Assembly: GCF_014698045.1 (NCBI RefSeq)
Contig: NZ_JACJSE010000005.1
Coordinates: forward strand, 62,001 to 126,000
Source: Aulosira sp. FACHB-615
Lineage (GTDB): Bacteria; Cyanobacteriota; Cyanobacteriia; Cyanobacteriales; Nostocaceae
Length of the DNA stretch: 64,000 nt
Reading direction: 5' to 3'
Part shown: piece by piece, positions 45,284 through 53,872 of the stretch
Layout of the letters: the number at the start of each line of letters is the position of its first letter
How positions within the stretch are numbered: the first letter of the stretch is position 1
Translations under genes and position numbers: made by a program
The notes under the pieces: generated by a model
Database searches by the model: none
Told to the model about the DNA's origin: nothing
Seen by the model: only the letters and a program-made list of their open reading frames with translations

Positions 45284-45815
45284 GAAATTTTTCCTGATAT
45301 TATTGTTGTGTTTCTGCGATCAAAAATGCCTATGAATAAACCTTGGGTCGATAACTCAAGCCAAGGTTTACTGATAGATTTTGCTTTCACTTACATATAG
45401 TAAGTTGGTGCATTTTTACCCCGGATATTAGCCAAATATATTCAACTGACATTAATTCTCCCCACACCCTAAAAATGCTCTTATTCTGACCACGGAAAAC
45501 AAAGTACACAACTCTACTTATCGATAAAGAATTAAAGTCTCTTTATCTGTTTTTAAGGTATCTATTAAGTTAGGAGTATTAATCAATCTCTAGATGGAAA
45601 GCGATTATCTGCTAACTCAATCTGAAGAGTGAAATGATCGCAGTTATATTTGAGACAAGGGGGACAAGGGGGACAAGGAAGACAAGGGAGACAAGGGAGA
45701 GATGTTTGTAAATGATTTAGGATATTTATATTCAGTTTCAACTGACAATCTTGGAGCTTATTCCTCAGTGATTTAAAATTGCTATGTATTCTCAAGTACA
45801 ACACCTTTTATCTTG
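45284..45815. other. Divergent SDR/O-methyltransferase intergenic region
   Basis: Bases 45655-45704 are GACAAGG heptamers (STRR), followed by gagatgtttgtaaatgatttag, which also follows the related STRR at 18101-18160, so the two are copies of one larger unit. A minus-strand open frame across the STRR (45583-45804) reads Cys-Pro-Pro-Cys repeats and is an artefact. Confidence 0.65.
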
Positions 45816-46478
45816 ATGACTACTAAAACATTGGGTTTAGCAGAAAATTTATATGAATATTTGCTATCTGTTTCTGTGCAGGAACCAGAAGTATTAACGC
45901 AATTACGCCAAGAAACCGCCCAACATCCAATGGGAAGAATGCAAATTGCACCAGAACAAGGGCAGTTGATGTCTTTGCTGGTAAAGTTAATGGGAGCGCG
46001 GAAAACTTTAGAAATTGGCGTGTTTACGGGCTATAGTACTTTGGTTGTGGCGTTAGCACTACCAAAAACAGGCAAAGTCGTAGCTTGTGATATTAGTGAA
46101 GAGTTTACCGCGATCGCTGGTCGTTATTGGCAACAAGCCGGAGTCGCCGAGAAAATAGACTTACATCTCGCCCCAGCACTGGAAACTTTGGATAGTTTAT
46201 TAGCAGGTGGTGAAGCCGAAACCTTTGATTTTGCCTTCATCGACGCTGACAAAAGTAACTATGATGGTTACTATGAGCGATCGCTACAACTAGTCCGTCC
46301 GGGTGGATTAATTGCCATTGATAATGTTTTATGGTCGGGTAGAGTTGCAGAACCCGAAGTTCAAGACAATCGCACCAAAAAAATCCGCGCTTTCAATCAA
46401 AAACTCCACCAAGATTCCCGCATCACCCTTAGTTTAATTCCCATCGCCGACGGCTTGACCTTGGCACTTAAAAATTAA
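45816..46478 (+). CDS. Class I SAM-dependent O-methyltransferase
   Basis: 220 residues. The caffeoyl-CoA/catechol O-methyltransferase family features are present: LEIGVFTGYSTL (SAM site), FDFAFIDADKSNYDGYYE with the metal-binding Asp, and IAIDNVLWSGRV. Cyanobacterial members methylate diverse catechols and flavonoid-like substrates in vitro; the natural substrate is not known. mnmE follows after 51 bases on the same strand, so the two may be cotranscribed. Confidence 0.92.
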   Translation: MTTKTLGLAENLYEYLLSVSVQEPEVLTQLRQETAQHPMGRMQIAPEQGQLMSLLVKLMGARKTLEIGVFTGYSTLVVALALPKTGKVVACDISEEFTAIAGRYWQQAGVAEKIDLHLAPALETLDSLLAGGEAETFDFAFIDADKSNYDGYYERSLQLVRPGGLIAIDNVLWSGRVAEPEVQDNRTKKIRAFNQKLHQDSRITLSLIPIADGLTLALKN

Positions 46479-46529
46479 CTCTCCACAATACCTTTGCGCC
46501 TTTGCGCCTCTGCGTGAGATAAATAAACA

Positions 46530-47924
46530 ATGCCCGAAATATTTGCCACCACTGGAACCATCGCCGCAATCGCTACTGCTGTTGTCCCCCAACAAGGTAG
46601 CGTTAGTATTGTGCGCGTCTCTGGTTCCCAAGCAATGGCTATTGCCCAAACATTATTTCACGCCCCAGGAAAGCAAGTTTGGGAAAGTCATCGCATTCTC
46701 TACGGTTACATTCGTCATCCCCAGACGCAAAAACTTGTAGATGAAGCTTTACTCCTAGTAATGAAAGCACCACGTTCCTACACCCGCGAAGATGTGGTGG
46801 AATTTCATTGTCATGGTGGAATTATTGCTGTCCAACAGGTTTTGCAATTATGTCTAGAAAATGGCGCAAGATTAGCACAGCCAGGAGAATTTACCTTACG
46901 GGCATTTTTAAATGGCAGACTCGATTTAACCCAAGCCGAAAGTATTGCGGATTTAGTCGGGGCGAAGTCTCCCCAAGCCGCCCAAACTGCCTTAGCTGGT
47001 TTACAAGGAAAATTAGCTCATCCCATCCGCCAGTTACGCGCCAACTGTTTGGATATTTTGGCAGAAATTGAAGCGCGAATTGATTTTGAGGAAGATTTAC
47101 CCCCGTTGGATGATAAAGGCATCATATCAGCAATAGAAAAAATTGCCGCAGAAATTACTCATTTATTAACAACTAGAGATAAAGGGGAATTGTTGCGTAC
47201 AGGGTTAAAAGTGGCAATTGTCGGTCGTCCGAATGTGGGGAAATCCAGCTTGTTGAATGCTTGGAGTCGGAGCGATCGCGCCATTGTCACCGATTTACCC
47301 GGCACAACCCGCGATGTGGTGGAATCGCAGTTAGTGGTGGGCGGCATTCCTGTACAAGTCCTAGATACAGCAGGTATTCGAGAAACCGCCGACCAAGTTG
47401 AAAAAATCGGCGTAGAGCGATCGCGGCGTGCTGCAAATGCAGCCGATTTGGTATTATTCACCATCGATGCGAGTACCGGTTGGACTGAAGGCGACCAAGA
47501 AATTTACGAACAAGTACAAGACCGTCCCCTAATTTTAGTCATTAATAAAGTTGATTTAGTTGATGAAACTACAAGCCAACTTCTACAATCTAAAATCCAA
47601 AATCCAAAATCCAAAATTCTCACCGCCGCCTCACAAAATCGCGGAATTGATGATTTAGAAACGGCGATTTTAGAAAAAGTTCAACTCGGTAAACTGCAAG
47701 CGGCTGATATGGATTTAGCAATTAATCAAAGACAAGCGGCGGCTTTAACCCAAGCTAAAATTTCTTTAGAACAAGTACAAGCCACAATTGATCAACAATT
47801 ACCCCTCGACTTTTGGACAATTGATTTGCGTGGTGCAATTCAAGCATTAGGAGAAATTACTGGCGAAGAAGTTACCGAGTCGGTTTTAGATCGAATTTTT
47901 AGCCGCTTTTGTATTGGGAAATAA
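46530..47924 (+). CDS. mnmE: tRNA uridine-5-carboxymethylaminomethyl synthesis GTPase MnmE
   Basis: 464 residues. The N-terminal tetrahydrofolate-binding domain (TIAAIATAVVPQQGSVSIVRVSG, partly quoted) is followed by the helical domain interrupted by the G domain: GRPNVGKSSL (about 232), DLPGTTRD, DTAGIRE and NKVD, and the C terminus is the obligatory CIGK. With MnmG it modifies the wobble uridine of tRNAs. Between NKVD and the G5 region an in-frame stretch SKIQNPKSK (about residues 354-362) is encoded by CCAAAAT heptamers, the same STRR unit found between genes here. Its 3' end is 3 bases from the convergent SDR. Confidence 0.96.
   Translation: MPEIFATTGTIAAIATAVVPQQGSVSIVRVSGSQAMAIAQTLFHAPGKQVWESHRILYGYIRHPQTQKLVDEALLLVMKAPRSYTREDVVEFHCHGGIIAVQQVLQLCLENGARLAQPGEFTLRAFLNGRLDLTQAESIADLVGAKSPQAAQTALAGLQGKLAHPIRQLRANCLDILAEIEARIDFEEDLPPLDDKGIISAIEKIAAEITHLLTTRDKGELLRTGLKVAIVGRPNVGKSSLLNAWSRSDRAIVTDLPGTTRDVVESQLVVGGIPVQVLDTAGIRETADQVEKIGVERSRRAANAADLVLFTIDASTGWTEGDQEIYEQVQDRPLILVINKVDLVDETTSQLLQSKIQNPKSKILTAASQNRGIDDLETAILEKVQLGKLQAADMDLAINQRQAAALTQAKISLEQVQATIDQQLPLDFWTIDLRGAIQALGEITGEEVTESVLDRIFSRFCIGK
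47588..47621. repeat. STRR (AAAATCC units) inside the mnmE coding region
   Basis: About four copies of AAAATCC/CCAAAAT run in frame through the G domain coding region, complement of the TTTTGGA units at 13650-13680 and 53498-53585. Confidence 0.85.
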
Positions 47925-47927
47925 ACT

Positions 47928-48662
47928 TTACACAGGGCTGGCTGTTGGTCGGACAATTACTTCATTAATATCCACATAATCTGGTTGAGACACAGCATAC
48001 AAGACAGCTTGAGCGATCGCATCTGGTTGCAGTGAAATTCTGCGGAATGCTTTTAACGCATCTTTGCCTGACTCTTGAGTAATATCAGAACCAAGTTCAG
48101 TTTCAACTACACCAGGAGAAATTGTCGTGACGCGGATATTGTTTGATTCTTGGCGCAATCCTTCCGATATTGCCCACACAGCATATTTTGTCGCGCAGTA
48201 AACCGCAGCCGTAGGAAATACCGCATGAGCAGCAATGGAAGCAGTATTAATAAACTGACCACTACCTTGGGCTTCCATTATCGGTAAACCAGCTGCAATT
48301 CCATTCAAAACACCACGGATATTGACGTTAATCATGTTGTCCCATTCGTCAACTTTCAAGTCGTTAATCCGCGACAAAGGCATAATACCCGCATTGTTAT
48401 AAATAACATCAATCCGCCCGAACTTTTCCACAGCAAAGTCAATAAACGCTTTCACATCTTGGCGACTGGTCACATCTACCGCTTTGAATTCTGCTTGACC
48501 GCCAGAGGTGTGAATCTCTGCAACAATTTTCTCTAGCTTTTCAGTTCGTCTTGCGCCTAAAACAACCTTTGCACCGTGTTTTGCCAATAATTTAGCAGTC
48601 GCTTCTCCAATCCCACTACTAGCACCGGTGATGGCAATAACTTTATTTTCTACGTTAGACAT
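47928..48662 (-). CDS. SDR family NAD(P)-dependent oxidoreductase
   Basis: 244 residues. TGASSGIGEATA (cofactor site, ARR basic residues at the end of strand 2 suggesting NADP), NNAGIMPL, Ser in NTASIAAH and YCATK, then SPGVVETEL. It resembles the YdfG-like 'SDR_c5' enzymes. It is divergent from an AraC-type regulator across 330 bases, a common arrangement for regulator and target. Substrate unknown. Confidence 0.92.
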   Translation of the reverse strand: MSNVENKVIAITGASSGIGEATAKLLAKHGAKVVLGARRTEKLEKIVAEIHTSGGQAEFKAVDVTSRQDVKAFIDFAVEKFGRIDVIYNNAGIMPLSRINDLKVDEWDNMINVNIRGVLNGIAAGLPIMEAQGSGQFINTASIAAHAVFPTAAVYCATKYAVWAISEGLRQESNNIRVTTISPGVVETELGSDITQESGKDALKAFRRISLQPDAIAQAVLYAVSQPDYVDINEVIVRPTASPV

Positions 48663-48992
48663 AATAATTTTCCCTGGTGTTCAAAAACAGATAGCACTTT
48701 TGAAGTAAATGAAGTACACCATGAGTATTAATTAATGAGTAATAAGTAAATTTCTGAATCATTACTCATTACTTTTTTCCATCAGTTGCTGTACCTCATC
48801 AACATCAAATCTGCTGTATTTTTTGGGAGACTTTATTTTTTAGGCATCTATTTACTTGCCTAATTTTTTTGCCTGCCCTTTTGTATATGTTCATCATATT
48901 TACAAGCACAAGATGTTGAAATGCACAAAAGTCGTAATATATTGCCTAATCCTCCAAATTTTCCCTGAATACATCTAGGTATATTCTTTATA
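48663..48992. other. SDR/AraC divergent control region with duplicated block
   Basis: Bases 48693-48820 are a copy of a block also found at 62669-62816. On the minus strand the block contains an 18-codon coding-like tail (YSRFDVDEVQQLMEKSNE then TAA). Bases 48880-48990 probably hold the promoters: ATATGTTCATCATATT and GTCGTAATATATTGC are AT-rich candidates. Confidence 0.6.
48693..48820 (-). pseudogene. Duplicated C-terminal coding relic, copy 1
   Basis: Minus-strand reading of 48820-48763 gives YSRFDVDEVQQLMEKSNE and a stop. The copy at 62816-62759 gives YSRFDVYEVQQLIEKSNE and a stop. Similar flanking non-coding sequence (gtgtactt...acttcaaaagtgc) follows both. I do not recognise the parent protein. 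Confidence 0.45.
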
Positions 48993-49958
48993 ATGAGTGA
49001 AGAGAAATGGGGAATGATTATGGCGATGGAACTGCTGACGCAAACTCCAGTTATCGATGAATGTCAACAACTCGCAGCATTAATAGAAAAGCACACCGCC
49101 GCGAAAGGAAACGGGACTCACAAAACAGCGATTTCTCAGATGGAATTTATGCGAGAGCCGTCACCAAATACAGCAATCTGCGCTGTTTATCAACCAATTT
49201 TAGCGATCGTGCTTCAAGGTAAAAAAAAGGCGCTGCTGGGTGAAGAAAGCTATTTTTATGGCGAAGGTCAATATCTGGTTGTCTCCGTTGATTTGCCTAT
49301 TAATGGATTTGTTGTAGAAGCAACACCAGATAAACCCTATTTAGGATTCAAGCTGAATTTAGACCCAGTTCAACTCTGTGAAATTATTACCCAAACTAAA
49401 CCAAATACCACTAAAAAAGAACACTCTGTCAGAGGCTTGTTCATCAGTAATGCTTCAGCATCTTTACTTGATTGCGCCATCAGACTCACAAAGCTTTTAG
49501 ATACACCCCAAGATATTCCCATCCTCGCACCCATGATGATGCGAGAAATTTATTACAGGCTATTAATGGGTGAACAAGGAGAAGCTGTACGCCAAATAGC
49601 CACATCTGGTAGTAATATGCAGCGCATTGCTGAGGTAATTAAACTGATCAAAACTGAATATACCAAACCGATGCGAATCGAAGATTTAGCAGAACAGGCG
49701 AGTATGTCGGTTTCGTCTTTCCATCACCATTTCAAGAAAGTCACTTCCATGAGTCCACTGCAATATCAAAAGCATTTAAGACTCTTGGAAGCACGTCGTC
49801 TGATGCTTGTTGAAAACTCCGCCGCGATGAATGCGGCTTATCAAGTCGGTTATGAAAGCCCATCACAATTCAGCCGTGAATATTCTCGGATGTTCGGTGC
49901 GCCACCAGTGAAAGATGTGGAACGTTTACGTTCACGGATAGCAGGCGGGAAACAGTAG
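48993..49958 (+). CDS. AraC family transcriptional regulator
   Basis: 321 residues. An AraC-type N-terminal sensor domain (about 40-190; AVYQPILAIVLQGKKKALLG, then YLVVSVDLPINGFV) precedes two helix-turn-helix motifs (MRIEDLAEQASMSVSSFHHHFKK and AAYQVGYESPSQFSREYSRMFG, quoted in part). Such regulators sense small molecules and commonly activate a divergent oxidoreductase gene, here the SDR at 47928-48662. ATG at 48993; an internal ATG at 49023 is possible. The stop codon lies within a 28-bp palindrome. Confidence 0.93.
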   Translation: MSEEKWGMIMAMELLTQTPVIDECQQLAALIEKHTAAKGNGTHKTAISQMEFMREPSPNTAICAVYQPILAIVLQGKKKALLGEESYFYGEGQYLVVSVDLPINGFVVEATPDKPYLGFKLNLDPVQLCEIITQTKPNTTKKEHSVRGLFISNASASLLDCAIRLTKLLDTPQDIPILAPMMMREIYYRLLMGEQGEAVRQIATSGSNMQRIAEVIKLIKTEYTKPMRIEDLAEQASMSVSSFHHHFKKVTSMSPLQYQKHLRLLEARRLMLVENSAAMNAAYQVGYESPSQFSREYSRMFGAPPVKDVERLRSRIAGGKQ

Positions 49959-49982
49959 AGACGTTGTATACAACGTCTCTAC
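49955..49982. terminator. Perfect 28-bp palindrome overlapping the AraC stop codon
   Basis: GTAGAGACGTTGTA and its exact complement TACAACGTCTCTAC. The TAG stop codon of the AraC gene (49956-49958) lies in its left arm. A half-copy (TTGTAGAGACGTTATA) is at about 13630-13646. It may act as a bidirectional terminator for the convergent AraC and S8 peptidase genes, and belongs to a dispersed palindrome family. Confidence 0.65.
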
Positions 49983-50050
49983 TAAGTAATTAAACAGAAT
50001 TAATGACAGACCTTCTTTTGCTATAACCTTTAACCTGTAACCTTTTCACC

Positions 50051-51640
50051 TCAATTCACCGTCCACCAAGCCAAAGCATAAGGTTGAGTGGGGAGGTTGA
50101 CTTGTTGACGAAACTGCACACGAATTTTGTAATTACCATTTGTCGGCACGGGACAAAAAATATGTTCTACACTATCAATTGGACTTATAGAAGAACAAAC
50201 AGCAGCAGTTTCAGAGTTTTTCGCATCCGCTTTGACTAGATACAGGTCAAGATTATTCAAACCTTTATCGCTAAAACTTTCGCCAATATCAAACACTTGG
50301 TTTTGATTGCGATCGCTCAACTCAACTAATCTATCCCAAGCCAGTGTAATCGAAACAAAACTTCCTTGCTTCAACGGTTTAGTTAACTGATAATCAACCG
50401 CATTTCCCGCCGTGACTTGGCGATAATCCCAACCAACTGCGGAAACAGCTTTTGTCGGTTCCCACTGACCCGCGCTAAATTGTTGATAAGCCCGAAAAGC
50501 ATTTAAATGACCAGTCCCCATTTGAGCATCTAAAGGAATTTTTGGGTCTTGGTAAGCATCAGACTCTAACCAATTTTGATTTTGTTTATCAATGAGTGTC
50601 CGCGTCATTCCCAAGCGTAAGCCGTTACCACTGTCTTGGACTTTATCGGCGGAGTTGAGTAAAACTGCTTTCATCACTTGATGACGACGACTGTCAACAC
50701 TCCAGTTAGGTTTTTTGGTTCGCAGTTGGCGATCGCCAAATTCCTGTAACAACGCTACAGTTGCTGTAACATGAGGCGCAGCAAAACTTGTACCTGTAGC
50801 TTTATTAATTTTGCCGTCAGGATTCAGCAAAGGGATATTACTCCCAGGCGCAACTATACTAACAGCACGACGACCATCAGCATTAAACTCTCTTCCGGCT
50901 AACCTACCACTTACTCCCTGATTTAGCCCCGCCAGGTTAGAAACATCTACTTTATTAAAAATCCCACCCCGTCGGGATGAAAAAGCCACGTTAACTCCAT
51001 TAAAATTATCTGTAGGAATCGGAATACCCCCTTTACCTTGATTGCCGGCGATCGCATACAAAACATCGTGAACCCGGCTTGACCAATCAACGCACATCGT
51101 TAACAAAGCATTCCCATCTAGAACAGCATCCGGTCGTGGATCACGGTTGAGGGGTTCGCCAAAGCTAAAGTTAATCGCGCGGATATCGCCACCGTTTTGT
51201 AGTGCTATGTGCTGTGCTGATATGCACTCTTCTGGCTGACCCATATTTTTCGTAGATCCTACAGCCGAAGAATACAGCCTCGCTCCCGGCGCTACCCCTG
51301 GTAAAGCCTTATCTGTACTTACCATCACCCCAGCCACATTATAAGCGTGGGGGTCAACACCCGTATTTGACTTCGCCGGGCCATTGCGTAAAAAAACCGC
51401 CGCCAAAGATATCGTGCGATTTTTCGAGACCGCCTTATCCCAACCAAACATTCCCGGACGACCGATTTCTACTTGACCAATGGCTATCTTACGACCGATT
51501 AAATTATAAGGAGGCTGATGTAGTTTTAAAGCATCAATACCATTTGTTCCTAAAGATGTTTGTAAACCTGAAGCCATTACAGGCACACTCAAACAAGAAG
51601 CACTCAAACCCCAAATTAGCCAGTTTAGTTTTTTGTTCAT
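50051..51640 (-). CDS. S8 (subtilisin-like) serine peptidase, secreted
   Basis: 529 residues with a signal peptide (MNKKLNWLIWGLSASCLSVPVMAS). The Ser site GTSFAAPHV (S285), the His site VDPHAYNVAGV (H98) and the oxyanion Asn in AIAGNQG are clear. At the usual Asp position the protein reads IAIGQVEIGRPG, so the Asp is replaced by Glu (E58) unless a nearby Asp takes over. The C-terminal 130 residues form a beta-rich domain with an EF-hand-like DRNQNQVFDIGE. Substrate unknown. Single gene. Confidence 0.88.
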   Translation of the reverse strand: MNKKLNWLIWGLSASCLSVPVMASGLQTSLGTNGIDALKLHQPPYNLIGRKIAIGQVEIGRPGMFGWDKAVSKNRTISLAAVFLRNGPAKSNTGVDPHAYNVAGVMVSTDKALPGVAPGARLYSSAVGSTKNMGQPEECISAQHIALQNGGDIRAINFSFGEPLNRDPRPDAVLDGNALLTMCVDWSSRVHDVLYAIAGNQGKGGIPIPTDNFNGVNVAFSSRRGGIFNKVDVSNLAGLNQGVSGRLAGREFNADGRRAVSIVAPGSNIPLLNPDGKINKATGTSFAAPHVTATVALLQEFGDRQLRTKKPNWSVDSRRHQVMKAVLLNSADKVQDSGNGLRLGMTRTLIDKQNQNWLESDAYQDPKIPLDAQMGTGHLNAFRAYQQFSAGQWEPTKAVSAVGWDYRQVTAGNAVDYQLTKPLKQGSFVSITLAWDRLVELSDRNQNQVFDIGESFSDKGLNNLDLYLVKADAKNSETAAVCSSISPIDSVEHIFCPVPTNGNYKIRVQFRQQVNLPTQPYALAWWTVN

Positions 51641-51645
51641 AGTTA

Positions 51646-51765
51646 TTAGTCAATGGTCAATGGTCAATAGTCATTTGTCATTTGTCAATGGTCAATAGTT
51701 CTTCTTCTTTCCCCCTTATCTCCCTTGTCTCCCTTGTCCCCCTTGTCTTTCTGCTCCCCTACCTC
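51646..51765. repeat. STRR heptamers upstream of the S8 peptidase and rpe
   Basis: GTCAATG/GTCAATA/GTCATTT units (51650-51697) are followed by CTCCCTT/GTCTCCC units (51717-51755). They separate the divergent peptidase and rpe genes. Confidence 0.85.
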
Positions 51766-51872
51766 ACCATTTCCTGACAAAGCAAAACTAAATTAACGAG
51801 AATTACTCAATATTTTGTTACACCATTTTGTTACAATGCCTACAGACGAGGAAGCTTAAAAACCCACTAGCC

Positions 51873-52580
51873 ATGACCCAAAACCGATCTGAAAAGCCCA
51901 TTGTGATTGCTCCATCTATCCTATCAGCCGATTTTAGTCGTCTGGGCGACGAAATTCGCGCAGTAGACGCAGCTGGAGCAGATTGGATTCATGTTGATGT
52001 AATGGACGGTCGTTTTGTACCTAATATTACGATAGGCCCTCTGGTTGTGGAGGCGATTCGTCCGGTTACTACAAAGCCTCTGGATGTCCACTTGATGATT
52101 GTGGAACCAGAAAAATATGTCGAAGGTTTTGCTAAAGCCGGTGCAGATATTATCTCCGTACACGCTGAACATAATGCTTCCCCACACCTACACCGCACAC
52201 TCGGTCAAATTAAAGAACTTGGTAAACAAGCAGGGGTAGTACTCAATCCTTCCACACCCTTAGAATTTATTGAGTACGTACTCGAACTCTGTGACTTAGT
52301 ACTCATCATGAGTGTTAACCCCGGTTTCGGTGGTCAAAGCTTCATTCCTGGCGTATTACCAAAAATTAGAAAACTGCGTCAGATATGCGACGAACGTGGA
52401 CTCAACCCCTGGATTGAAGTTGATGGTGGACTCAAAGCCAACAACACCTGGCAAGTTTTAGAAGCAGGTGCTAACGCAATTGTGGCTGGTTCTGCTGTAT
52501 TCAACGCCAAAGATTATGCGGAAGCTATTACCAATATCCGCAACAGCAAACGCCCCACACCAGAACTAGCAAAAGTGTAA
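51873..52580 (+). CDS. rpe: Ribulose-phosphate 3-epimerase
   Basis: 235 residues from the ATG at 51873; the upstream in-frame part is not conserved. TIM-barrel motifs APSILSADFSRLGDEI, WIHVDVMDGRFVPNIT, LDVHLMIVEP, SVNPGFGGQSF and EVDGGLKANN contain the two catalytic Asp and the two metal His. It converts ribulose-5-phosphate and xylulose-5-phosphate in the Calvin and pentose phosphate cycles. A strong terminator follows. Confidence 0.97.
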   Translation: MTQNRSEKPIVIAPSILSADFSRLGDEIRAVDAAGADWIHVDVMDGRFVPNITIGPLVVEAIRPVTTKPLDVHLMIVEPEKYVEGFAKAGADIISVHAEHNASPHLHRTLGQIKELGKQAGVVLNPSTPLEFIEYVLELCDLVLIMSVNPGFGGQSFIPGVLPKIRKLRQICDERGLNPWIEVDGGLKANNTWQVLEAGANAIVAGSAVFNAKDYAEAITNIRNSKRPTPELAKV

Positions 52581-52608
52581 GCGCATAAAGTTTTGCATTA
52601 ATTCAAAC

Positions 52609-52647
52609 AGGGTGGACATTATCTAAGTTGTCCGCCCTATTTTTTTG
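52609..52647 (+). terminator. Rho-independent terminator of rpe
   Basis: AGGGTGGACA pairs with TGTCCGCCCT (one G-T pair) around a 10-base loop and is followed by ATTTTTTTG, 29 bases after the rpe stop. Confidence 0.9.
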
Positions 52648-52728
52648 TTTCACCTTCAAAACCCCCACACCCCTACACCCTTACACCCTTACACCCATTC
52701 TTAACTGTTACCTATCATCTATCACCTG

Positions 52729-53448
52729 TCACCTACTTCTCGCCCAACTAGTAGTTTTCCAAAAGATGAAAAATAAAGTACCTGCAACTAAAGCCCCAAG
52801 ATTCCATTTCACAGAATTTTTGAGTAAATTTAATCGCTGAGTCGATTGATTAGCTTGTGCTTGTAGCTTGATTCTCTCTTTAGCTTGTGAAACCTCAGAC
52901 AAAACTTTTGTTTTTAATTCTTGGGGATTACTTGCATCTACAGAACGACCTTGACTTTTCAGGAAACTTTCAATTTGCTCTGGTTTAGCTTGGCTCAACT
53001 GCTGTTCAACTTGTTCGGCTTGAGTTATCTGCTGCTGAGATAAGTTGTTAATTTGATTATAACTTTGTTTACTCAGTCTAACAGTATTACTCACACCAAC
53101 AGGAATTAGTAATATAAAAATGATTGCTAATAATAAACTTAGCCAAGATAGCAACCTAACAGTAAAAAATTCCCACTTAGCTCTAGCATGTAACTCACCA
53201 AAAAAGACTAACGCTAAACCAATTAAAGTTACAGGGATTCTTTCAACTAATACACCAAAAGCTTGAAATTCCCAAACAGGATTCATAAAGCTAGGTGGTA
53301 CTAAAGTTTCCACTATATCAAATAACGCCAATAACAATAATCCATAACCAAGGACTCGCAAAATTGTCATAGAGCCTACTTGGTTGAAGGCAAATTCCTG
53401 CAACTCTTGAATTACGGGAATTAGTTTATCAGTGTTTGATTTGGTCAT
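52729..53448 (-). CDS. hpsJ: HpsJ-like membrane protein, cyanoexosortase A-associated
   Basis: 239 residues with four hydrophobic segments (about 29-47, 71-87, 99-121 and 214-231). Between the third and fourth lies a long Gln/Lys-rich coiled coil (about 125-205). This layout, and the position after cyanoexosortase, match HpsJ-like proteins, named for a hormogonium polysaccharide gene cluster in Nostoc punctiforme. A role in exopolysaccharide or surface protein export is inferred from that name and context. It is the last gene of a three-gene minus-strand group but is separated from its upstream neighbour by a 235-base repeat-filled gap. Confidence 0.7.
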   Translation of the reverse strand: MTKSNTDKLIPVIQELQEFAFNQVGSMTILRVLGYGLLLLALFDIVETLVPPSFMNPVWEFQAFGVLVERIPVTLIGLALVFFGELHARAKWEFFTVRLLSWLSLLLAIIFILLIPVGVSNTVRLSKQSYNQINNLSQQQITQAEQVEQQLSQAKPEQIESFLKSQGRSVDASNPQELKTKVLSEVSQAKERIKLQAQANQSTQRLNLLKNSVKWNLGALVAGTLFFIFWKTTSWARSR

Positions 53449-53497
53449 AATTTATAGCAAATGTTACGTAACGATAAAATCTCATTTTGACCCTCCG

Positions 53498-53700
53498 AAT
53501 TTTGGATTTTGGATTTTGGATTCTTTAGGGTACAAGCCCCACCCCGCAGAATTTTGGGTTTTGGATTTTAAATTTTGGATTTAATCTAAAAGACGCTCCT
53601 GCGTCGCTAACGCTACGCTATCGCAAATCTAAAATCAAAAATTGTTTATCCCTTGTGGTCGGGGTCAATCCAAAATTGCAAATCTAAAAATCCAAAATTG
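53498..53700. repeat. STRR and palindromic repeats interrupting the cyanoexosortase operon
   Basis: TTTTGGA units at 53498-53525, GGGTTTTGGATTTTAAATTTTGG at 53550-53585, a palindromic piece (GACGCTCCTGCGTCGCTAACG) near 53592-53615, and inverted AATCCAAAATTG units up to 53700. The last units run into the 3' end of the accessory gene and supply its stop codon. Confidence 0.8.
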
Positions 53701-53872
53701 GTTGACTTGTGATTTCTGTTGGCTGGAGTTGATCAATGTAAACTTCGCTTCTGATTTCCTCCAGCTTCGGCTTTTTGAATGACTGCTTTTGGAGAACATT
53801 CAAAAACACTACAACTACACAGCCTAGAGTGACAGCTAATAATAAAATCCGCAGTTTACTCCAAGTCTCCAT
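53684..53872 (-). pseudogene. Truncated cyanoexosortase A system-associated protein
   Basis: 62 codons. METWSKLRILLLAVTLGCVVVV is a start with one membrane anchor, followed by a short periplasmic stretch (LEEIRSEVYIDQLQPTEI). The frame ends ILDF-stop where the sequence turns into GATTTTTAG, i.e. STRR units. The known accessory proteins in this position are, as I recall, about 200 residues or longer with the same N-terminal anchor, so the domain part appears deleted or displaced by repeats. The ATG overlaps the exosortase stop (TAATG), which indicates translational coupling with crtA. Confidence 0.6.

Noticed and set aside
45583..45804. Open frame reading Cys-Pro-Pro-Cys repeats
   Set aside because: Translation of GACAAGG heptamers; no start context.
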